DNA from: Armatimonadetes bacterium UBA5352
GTDB taxonomy: Bacteria > Armatimonadota > Zipacnadia > Zipacnadales > UBA5352
Assembly (NCBI GenBank): GCA_002411015.1
Contig: DHPY01000054.1
Span: forward strand, 39,572-57,769
Length of the DNA stretch: 18,198 bases
Direction: 5' to 3'
Shown here: positions 7,234 through 12,331 of the stretch, piece after piece
Layout: each line of letters opens with the position of its first letter
Numbering within the stretch: position 1 is the first letter of the stretch
Made by a program: the position numbers and the translations under genes
Notes under the pieces: model-generated
Told to the model about the DNA's origin: nothing
Databases searched by the model: none
What the model saw: the letters and a program-made list of their open reading frames with translations, nothing else

Positions 7234-9222
7234 TTGGCCGGTGACCCGACGCTCTCTCTTCGCCGTGAGGAGATCAGGCAGCGCGGCATCAGAGCCGCCG
7301 CGGCTGTCGCTCTGCTAATCGTGGCGCTGCGCTACATCCCCCTTACCGCCGATCTCCTCCCGTTCACGCTGATCGAGAACCTGGCGTACGACCTCGCCTG
7401 CGATCACTCCCAGCCCGCGGCCCCGGTGGACATCCTCATCGTCGCGATCGACGACACATCCCTCCAGCCGCAGCATGAGGGGCGCTGGCCGTGGTCGCGG
7501 CGGACGCACGCGGAGCTTATCCGGCGGCTCAAGGGTGCACGCGCGATCGCCCTTGATGTCATCCTCGCTGAGCCGGAGGCGACGGCTCCGGGCACCGCAG
7601 GTGAGGGCCCGGATGCCGAGCTTGCCCGGGCGATCGGTGAGGCCGGGAACGTTGTGCTTCCGGCGCATCGCGCGGTGAAGATGGAGTATCAGCGGCGCCG
7701 GGCGGAGGTTGCGTGGGGCTGCCCGCGGCCTCAGGGGACCGCGGCGCTGCCGGTAGTGCAGATGGAGAACCTGCTGCCGCCGGTGTCCCCGATCGCGGAG
7801 GCGGCCGCAGCCATTGGCTACGTAGATATTGCGCCGGACTCAGACGGCATCTTCCGGCGCGTGGAGCCGCTGCGGCAGGGCAGCGACGGGCGCGTCTACC
7901 CGCACGTTGCGACGGCGGTGGCCGCGTTGGTGACGGGCCGAGAGCTTCCGCAGGTCGCGGCCGCCACGGGTGCCGGAGCGCTGGGCCTGGGCGGGGCAGA
8001 GTGCCCGCTCGACGAGCACGGGCGGATGCTGATCAGCTACTGCGGCCCCGCCGGCACGATCGAGCGCGTCTCCGCCTGGGAGGTGCTTGAGGGGCGTGTT
8101 GGTCCCGAGCGCTTCGAGGGCCGGATCGTTATCGTAGGCGCGACCGCCTCGGGCCTGTATGACAACCGGCCGTCGCCCTACCGCTCCGCCGGACGGGAGT
8201 GCCCGGGTGTGGAGACGAACGCGAACATCCTGAACACACTCCTGCACTCGGGCGCACGGAAGCCCGCCGGCCGCAGCCTCGCCTGGGCGCTCTTCGCGCT
8301 CGCACTTGGCCTCGCAGTCGGCTGGCTGGCGTGGAGCGGCGGGGAGATCCTGGGGCCGCTGCTCGCAACGGTGCTGGCGCTCGGGGTGGCTCTGCCATCG
8401 TTCTTCCTCGCGTTCACCTTCATGCGCAGCGTGATCCCCTACGGAGGGATCCTGCTCGCGGCGCTGATACCCCTCGCCATCGCGATCCCCGAGCGCCTCG
8501 GCCGCGACAAGCGGCTCATCCGCGGGCAGTTCGCCGCATACGTTTCGCCGGAGGTCCTCCAGCAGCTCACGGACGAGCCTGAGCTTGTCGCACGGGGCGT
8601 GCGCCGCGAGGTGACGCTGCTCTTCGCGGACGTGCGCGGCTCAACTGCTCTCTCCGAGCACACCGAGCCCCAGGTCTGGGTGGCGCAGCTCAACGAGTAC
8701 CTCGCCCAGATGAGCGAAGCGATCTTCGAGCACGATGGCTACCTCGACAAGTTCATGGGCGACGGGATCATGGCCGCGTGGAACGCCTTCGGCACCCAGC
8801 CAGAGCACGCGATCATGGCGATGAAGGCCGCGCAGGAGATGCTGCGCAGGCTGGAGGTGCTCAATCGCTACTGGGAGCGCCATCCGCAGCGGACGCCGCT
8901 TCGCATCGGGATAGGGCTGCACTGCGGAGAGGCGATCGTCGGCAACGTCGGCAGCGAGCAGCGGATGCAGTACACGGCTATCGGGGACACGGTGAACACC
9001 GCGTCGCGGCTGGAGGGGCTCACGAAGCTGCACGGGCGGCAGCTCCTCGCGAGCGAGACGGTGGCGGCGCGCATTCCGCCGGAGATTGCGCGGCTGGTGG
9101 CGCTCGGCGAGGGGCAGGTGCGCGGGCGCGAGGCGACGGTCAGGATCTTCGGGCTGGCGGATGAGGAGCCGGTCGAGGCGAGTGAGCAGGCGGCGGGGGG
9201 AGAGGCTGTTCGGGTGGTGTGA
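7234..9222 (+). CDS. CHASE2-domain class III adenylate cyclase
   Basis: A 662-residue membrane sensor-cyclase that should make cAMP from ATP in response to an extracytoplasmic signal. An N-terminal membrane segment (about 19-36) is followed by an extracytoplasmic CHASE2 domain (about 40-335; V-D-I-L-I-V-A-I-D-D near its start), three membrane helices (about 347-366, 372-395, 400-418) and a cytoplasmic cyclase domain (about 455-640). Catalytic residues are present: metal-binding D466 (F-A-D-V-R-G) and D510 (F-M-G-D-G), base-selecting K506 and D585, and transition-state N588 and R592 (D-T-V-N-T-A-S-R-L-E). The Lys/Asp pair favours ATP over GTP. The TTG at 7234, behind GGTGGA (7223-7228), is the first in-frame start after a stop at 7201-7203 and supplies the first membrane helix. 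The end overlaps an in-frame GTG of the FecR gene. Confidence 0.92.
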   Translation: MAGDPTLSLRREEIRQRGIRAAAAVALLIVALRYIPLTADLLPFTLIENLAYDLACDHSQPAAPVDILIVAIDDTSLQPQHEGRWPWSRRTHAELIRRLKGARAIALDVILAEPEATAPGTAGEGPDAELARAIGEAGNVVLPAHRAVKMEYQRRRAEVAWGCPRPQGTAALPVVQMENLLPPVSPIAEAAAAIGYVDIAPDSDGIFRRVEPLRQGSDGRVYPHVATAVAALVTGRELPQVAAATGAGALGLGGAECPLDEHGRMLISYCGPAGTIERVSAWEVLEGRVGPERFEGRIVIVGATASGLYDNRPSPYRSAGRECPGVETNANILNTLLHSGARKPAGRSLAWALFALALGLAVGWLAWSGGEILGPLLATVLALGVALPSFFLAFTFMRSVIPYGGILLAALIPLAIAIPERLGRDKRLIRGQFAAYVSPEVLQQLTDEPELVARGVRREVTLLFADVRGSTALSEHTEPQVWVAQLNEYLAQMSEAIFEHDGYLDKFMGDGIMAAWNAFGTQPEHAIMAMKAAQEMLRRLEVLNRYWERHPQRTPLRIGIGLHCGEAIVGNVGSEQRMQYTAIGDTVNTASRLEGLTKLHGRQLLASETVAARIPPEIARLVALGEGQVRGREATVRIFGLADEEPVEASEQAAGGEAVRVV

Positions 9223-9236
9223 GGGAGCGGATCATC

Positions 9237-10412
9237 ATGCTGCCATTCCTCAGGAAGAAGCCGCGGCCGCAGACTGATGCTGAGATTCTTCAGCAGGCGT
9301 TTGAGGAGGTCGGCGCACAGCAGAAGCGGCGCGGCCATCGCAAGCGACACAGCCTGCTGTGGCGGCGCTACGCCGAACCGCGCATGCTCGCTGTCCCGGC
9401 GATCGTGCTCATCGCTCTGATCGCCAATGGCGTGCGGCACGAGAACATGGAGTTCTACGCCACCGTAATCGAGCTGACCGGCTCAGGCACCATCACGGCC
9501 GCGAAGGGTGAGGTGCAAACGGCGCTCGCGCTGGAGCAGCGGATCGCAGACGGCGGCACGATTGCCACGGGCGCCAACTGCTACGTGGCGCTCGACTTTC
9601 CCGACGGCAGCGTCATCACTCTTGGGCCCTCAACCAGTTTCGTGGTGGAGCTTATCGAGTACAACCGCGGGGGGATGTGGCGTGGGAGGTCGTTCTCACT
9701 CTACTCCGGAGAGATGTGGGCCCGTGTCTCGCCGAAGTTTGGGAGCGAGTCGAACTGCCGGGTCCATACGCCCTCATCGGTGGCGGCCGTTCGCGGCACC
9801 CGCTTCTGCATGTTCTACGACCCGAACCGACGGGAGACCACCGTCGCCTGTAACGACGGGCTTGTCAGCGTGGACGGCTTCGTTGGCCGCAGCAGCTCTC
9901 TCGCAGGCGGCGGCTTGACGGAGATCCGCTACTCGGCGGAGCCCGGGCGCACGGAGCCGATGGACAACACTCTGCGCGCGAGCTTCGGGGCGCCAACACT
10001 GACGCAGGCGATCGAGCCCGACTCGTGGCTGAAGCGCACTACGATGAAGCTCACGAGCATCCTCGACCTGCCGCTGTCCGTGCTTGGGATCGGCAAGTCC
10101 AGTTGGGCGATCGGCGCGGCGAATTACGCCCGCACGAATGCGGCACTGGAGAACATGCGCAAGCTACATACGGCGATTGAGGGCTATGCGAGCTACCCGG
10201 AGGTCGTGGACCCGTTCACGCTCGCGGAGCTTGACTTCACGCCCGAGGAGGCCGGAGCGATCCTCAGGAACTTCGACGGCCGTTCGCTGGTGAGCTACAG
10301 GCGCACTGATCAGGGCTTCGTGATGTATGCCCGCGCCCGCGATCGCGACCGCACTCCGTTCATGCTCACGTCCTACGGCGTGGAGCGCATCACGGAGGAG
10401 CAGATGCCGTGA
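9237..10412 (+). CDS. Membrane-anchored FecR-domain protein
   Basis: 391 residues from ATG 9237. A basic cytoplasmic N-terminus of about 50 residues precedes one membrane helix (about 51-66, hydrophobic L-A-V-P-A-I-V-L-I-A-L-I). Then comes an extracytoplasmic FecR domain (about 80-210) with the typical G-x-I-x-T-G, F-P-D-G-S, L-G-P-S-T and V-R-G-T-R-F signatures. A C-terminal part (about 280-391) contains a helix with R-T-x-x-A-L-E-N-M-R-K-L-H-T-A-I-x-x-Y, resembling pseudopilin helices. FecR domains often accompany CHASE2 cyclases, and the genes overlap or abut, so this is a likely sensing partner or ligand-binding accessory. I chose the ATG because GAGGGAG (9221-9227) sits 9 nt upstream. 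GTG 9219, overlapping the cyclase stop, would add six residues. Four extracytoplasmic Cys could form disulfides. Confidence 0.8.
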   Translation: MLPFLRKKPRPQTDAEILQQAFEEVGAQQKRRGHRKRHSLLWRRYAEPRMLAVPAIVLIALIANGVRHENMEFYATVIELTGSGTITAAKGEVQTALALEQRIADGGTIATGANCYVALDFPDGSVITLGPSTSFVVELIEYNRGGMWRGRSFSLYSGEMWARVSPKFGSESNCRVHTPSSVAAVRGTRFCMFYDPNRRETTVACNDGLVSVDGFVGRSSSLAGGGLTEIRYSAEPGRTEPMDNTLRASFGAPTLTQAIEPDSWLKRTTMKLTSILDLPLSVLGIGKSSWAIGAANYARTNAALENMRKLHTAIEGYASYPEVVDPFTLAELDFTPEEAGAILRNFDGRSLVSYRRTDQGFVMYARARDRDRTPFMLTSYGVERITEEQMP

Positions 10413-10474
10413 GCGATTGTTGCCTCTGGAGCGGAGGGCGCTTCAGCGGCTCCGATGGTGTCCCGTGGCTGTTT

Positions 10475-10495
10475 GACAGGCGAGGACGCCCGTTC
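10475..10495. repeat. Degenerate copy of the GACAGGCG palindromic repeat
   Basis: GACAGGCG, AGGA, then CGCCCGTTC: the same element as at 1605-1625, with two mismatches in the right arm. It sits in the 124-bp gap between the FecR gene and rlmN, just upstream of the predicted rlmN -35 box. Confidence 0.6.
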
Positions 10496-10501
10496 TACGG
10501 C

Positions 10502-10530
10502 TTGCCATCCCGCCCCGAACCTCGTACACT
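10502..10530 (+). promoter_or_regulatory. Predicted promoter giving a leaderless rlmN transcript
   Basis: TTGCCA (-35, 10502-10507), a 17-bp spacer and TACACT (-10, 10525-10530). The rlmN ATG begins 7 bp after the -10 box, where transcription should start. No Shine-Dalgarno sequence precedes the ATG. Confidence 0.55.
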
Positions 10531-10536
10531 ACCGGC

Positions 10537-11562
10537 ATGGAACTGATCTACGACGTCTCATTCAACCAACTCAAGCGCTGGCTCGAGGAGCAGGGGCAAC
10601 CGAGCTATCGCGCCGGACAGATCTTCGAATGGGCCTACAAGCACAACGTCGGCTCATTCGAGGAGATGACGAACCTCCCGAAAGAGCTCCGCGATGCGCT
10701 GGAGGAGTACTTCAGCGTCGGCTCCGCTGAGCCGCTGACGACCGCTGAGGATGAGGACGCCTACAAGATACTCCTCGCCATGCCCGGCGGCGGTGAGGTC
10801 GAGTGCGTCGCCATGCGCATGGAGGGCTACACGAGCGCCTGCCTCTCCAGCCAGGTCGGCTGCGCGGTCGGCTGCGACTTCTGCGCCTCCACCATCGGCG
10901 GCTGCGAGCGCAGCCTCACCGCCGGCGAGATCCTCCTGCAACTCATCTCGCTACAGGCCACACAGGGCCACATCCGCAACGTGGTCTTCATGGGCATGGG
11001 CGAGGCCTTCCACAACTACGAGGGCGTCTGCGAGAGCATCGACCGGATGACCGACAAGCGCGCGATGGACCTCTCGCCCGGGCACATCACCGTCTCCACC
11101 TGCGGCGTGGTGCCGATGATCCACCGCTACGCGCACGAGGGTCCGAAGACCGAACTTGCGGTCTCCCTCGGCTCGGCCGATCAGGCCACGCGCGACCGGC
11201 TGATGCCGGGGATGGCGCGCTGGGACCTCGCGGACCTCATGGCCGCCTGCTACGAGTTCAGCCAGGCGCGCAAGGGCCAGCCGGTGACCTTCGCCTACGT
11301 GATGATGGCGGGCGTGAACGATGGCTACCACGATGTGGACCGCCTCGTGCGCCTGCTCAAGGCCCAGCCGCACCACCTGAACTTGATCCCCTACAACGAG
11401 GTGCCGGGCTGCAACTACATCGCGCCGAACGAAGAGACGATCAGCACCTTCTTCCGCCGCTGCCGCGACGCAGGCCTGAACGTCTCGGTGCGGCGCTCGA
11501 AGGGGCGCGGGATCGAGGCAGCCTGCGGGCAGCTCAGACGGCAGGTGAAGGGTGAAGGGTGA
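10537..11562 (+). CDS. rlmN: RlmN-like radical SAM rRNA/tRNA adenine-C2 methyltransferase
   Basis: A 341-residue radical SAM enzyme of the RlmN/Cfr family. RlmN methylates C2 of A2503 in 23S rRNA and A37 in some tRNAs. An N-terminal helical RNA-binding region (1-95) precedes the barrel. The 4Fe-4S ligands are C109-x3-C113-x2-C116. The two extra catalytic cysteines are present: C102 in A-C-L-S-S-Q-V-G-C and C330 in A-A-C-G-Q-L. G-M-G-E (153-156), I-T-V-S-T, and N-L-I-P-Y-N (282-287) also match. Differences from typical RlmN are S-L-G-S instead of S-L-H-A (residue 212 is Gly, not His) and E-A-F instead of E-P-L after GMGE. It is therefore a divergent member, or possibly a paralogue. The last residues are encoded by a GGTGAAG heptamer array that also contains the stop codon. 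Confidence 0.88.
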   Translation: MELIYDVSFNQLKRWLEEQGQPSYRAGQIFEWAYKHNVGSFEEMTNLPKELRDALEEYFSVGSAEPLTTAEDEDAYKILLAMPGGGEVECVAMRMEGYTSACLSSQVGCAVGCDFCASTIGGCERSLTAGEILLQLISLQATQGHIRNVVFMGMGEAFHNYEGVCESIDRMTDKRAMDLSPGHITVSTCGVVPMIHRYAHEGPKTELAVSLGSADQATRDRLMPGMARWDLADLMAACYEFSQARKGQPVTFAYVMMAGVNDGYHDVDRLVRLLKAQPHHLNLIPYNEVPGCNYIAPNEETISTFFRRCRDAGLNVSVRRSKGRGIEAACGQLRRQVKGEG

Positions 11563-11564
11563 AG
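11544..11564 (+). repeat. Three perfect GGTGAAG heptamers overlapping the rlmN 3' end
   Basis: Units at 11544-11550, 11551-11557 and 11558-11564 are identical. The rlmN stop TGA (11560-11562) lies in the third unit. Similar degenerate units (GGTGACG, GGTGAAA) recur at 11896-11909 in the same orientation, on the other side of the transposase remnant. Confidence 0.8.
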
Positions 11565-11576
11565 ACGCGTAGGACT

Positions 11577-11602
11577 GGCTTTCTGGTTGTGTTCAGAAAG
11601 CC
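11577..11602 (+). terminator. Hairpin downstream of rlmN, possible terminator
   Basis: GGCTTTCTG (11577-11585) and CAGAAAGCC (11594-11602) form a perfect 9-bp stem with an 8-nt loop, 14 bp after the rlmN stop. No T-run follows on the plus strand, so intrinsic termination would be weak. It could instead be a leftover end of a mobile element, since a transposase fragment lies just beyond. Confidence 0.4.
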
Positions 11603-11625
11603 TGCATTCACCCGCCAGCTTGTCT

Positions 11626-11808
11626 TCAGGCCGCCTCAGGGGCTGCGGTGAATCCCTGCGGCAGGTTGCCGATCAGCCCACCACGGGCGGTCACGGAGGC
11701 GGTCAGGCGTCGGTAGCCGACGATCATCATTTTGATCATCAGCACCGGGTCGATTGAGGGGCGACCGTTCTCGGCGAAGTGCGGCGCAACCATCTCGCGG
11801 GCCGGCTC
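11626..11808 (-). pseudogene. IS1182/IS5-like transposase N-terminal fragment
   Basis: On the minus strand, 11713-11808 encodes E-P-A-R-E-M-V-A-P-H-F followed by A-E-N-G-R-P-S-I-D-P and then V-L-M-I-K-M-M-I-V-G-Y. This is the hallmark N-terminal stretch of IS1182-type transposases. Homology stops abruptly after G-Y: the following Y-G-I-R-S-E-R-type segment and the whole DDE domain are missing, and the frame ends at a stop at 11626-11628. Upstream codons (to 11940) are open but unlike a transposase. It is a decayed remnant, not a functional gene. The 395-bp stretch 11563-11957 holds no intact gene, only this fragment, repeats and a hairpin. Confidence 0.55.
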
Positions 11809-11895
11809 TACTTCATGATCCGCACGGAGGACCTGGCGGCGCGGCGGTTCGAGAAGACGTGGATGACCTGCAGTGCTACTGAACGGCAGGGGAAG

Positions 11896-11909
11896 GGTGA
11901 CGGGTGAAA
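11896..11909 (+). repeat. Two degenerate GGTGAAG-type heptamers
   Basis: GGTGACG (11896-11902) and GGTGAAA (11903-11909), related to the perfect array at 11544-11564. They lie between the transposase remnant and the palindromic repeat at 11919. Confidence 0.45.
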
Positions 11910-11918
11910 GGGGGCGGT

Positions 11919-11940
11919 TGACAGGCGGGGACGCCTGTCA
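11919..11940. repeat. Intact copy of the GACAGGCG palindromic repeat
   Basis: TGACAGGCG (11919-11927), loop GGGA, CGCCTGTCA (11932-11940): a perfect 9-bp stem. It lies 17 bp beyond the 3' end of the minus-strand tRNA-Gln and could help end that transcript, though no T-run follows on the minus strand. Confidence 0.8.
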
Positions 11941-11957
11941 TACTGGTCAAATGAAAA

Positions 11958-12032
11958 TGGCTGGCGGGGAAGGAGTCGAACCTTCACTTAACCGGTCCAG
12001 AGCCGGTCGTGTTACCGTTACACCACCCGCCA
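11958..12032 (-). tRNA. tRNA-Gln (anticodon CTG)
   Basis: A 75-nt cloverleaf read on the minus strand, with CCA encoded. The acceptor stem is TGGCGGG / CCCGCCA with discriminator G. The anticodon stem is ACCGG / CCGGT around loop CTCTGGA, giving anticodon CTG for the Gln codon CAG. The T-loop GTTCGACTC is normal. The U1-A72 pair is characteristic of bacterial tRNA-Gln. Confidence 0.95.
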
Positions 12033-12045
12033 GCGATGTGAGTGT

Positions 12046-12074
12046 ACTATAGCGCATCGGATGGGCGGTGTCAA
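12046..12074 (-). promoter_or_regulatory. Promoter of tRNA-Gln
   Basis: On the minus strand: TTGACA (complement of 12069-12074), a 17-bp spacer and TATAGT (complement of 12046-12051), 13 bp upstream of the tRNA 5' end. It is near consensus and divergent from the tRNA-Ala promoter. Confidence 0.8.
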
Positions 12075-12102
12075 CCCCACCCCTCTGGGCGGAGATCGCA
12101 GC

Positions 12103-12131
12103 TTGACAGCGGCGTGTGCGTGAGGTATGAT
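12103..12131 (+). promoter_or_regulatory. Promoter of tRNA-Ala
   Basis: TTGACA (12103-12108), a 17-bp spacer and TATGAT (12126-12131), 11 bp before the tRNA 5' end. Its -35 box lies 28 bp from that of the divergent tRNA-Gln promoter. Confidence 0.8.
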
Positions 12132-12142
12132 ATCCGTCCATC

Positions 12143-12218
12143 GGGCGGATAGCTCAGTTGGGAGAGCGCCTCCCTCGCACGGAGGAGGCCGTGGGTTCGA
12201 ATCCCATTCCGTCCACCA
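12143..12218 (+). tRNA. tRNA-Ala (anticodon CGC)
   Basis: A 76-nt cloverleaf with encoded CCA. The acceptor stem GGGCGGA / TCCGTCC contains the G3-U70 wobble pair that identifies tRNA-Ala, with discriminator A. The anticodon stem is CCTCC / GGAGG around loop CTCGCAC, so the anticodon is CGC (Ala codon GCG, abundant in these GC-rich genes). The D-arm AGCTCAGTTGGGAGAGC and T-loop GTTCGAATC are canonical. Confidence 0.96.
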
Positions 12219-12227
12219 GATGACCTC

Positions 12228-12258
12228 AAGCGCCGGGAGCCATGTGCTTCCGGCGCTT
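12228..12258 (+). terminator. Hairpin terminator after tRNA-Ala
   Basis: AAGCGCCGG (12228-12236) pairs with CCGGCGCTT (12250-12258). The stem can extend inward by GAGC/GCTT to 13 bp with a CATGT loop. The right arm runs into TTTC, a short T-rich tail. It begins 10 bp after the tRNA end. An in-frame ATG at 12242 lies in its loop and is not a credible start. Confidence 0.6.
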
Positions 12259-12331
12259 TCGTACGTGCCAGCGCAGGATTCCGCCGCGATCGTCGCGAAT
12301 GCGCCCTCATCACGCTCCGCGGAGGTGCGCC

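Noticed and set aside
6288..7289. 333-residue minus-strand open frame opposite the prenyltransferase
   Set aside because: Composition is unlike a protein, and the plus-strand gene has clear UbiA motifs.
11806..11909. Short plus-strand frame (L-Y-F-M-I-R-T-E-D-L) as a gene remnant
   Set aside because: No family is recognised, there is no start context, and it overlaps the minus-strand transposase fragment.
12242..12331. Upstream ATG start for the DUF4838 gene
   Set aside because: It lies in the tRNA terminator hairpin, has no ribosome-binding site, and would place an Arg-rich stretch before the signal peptide.
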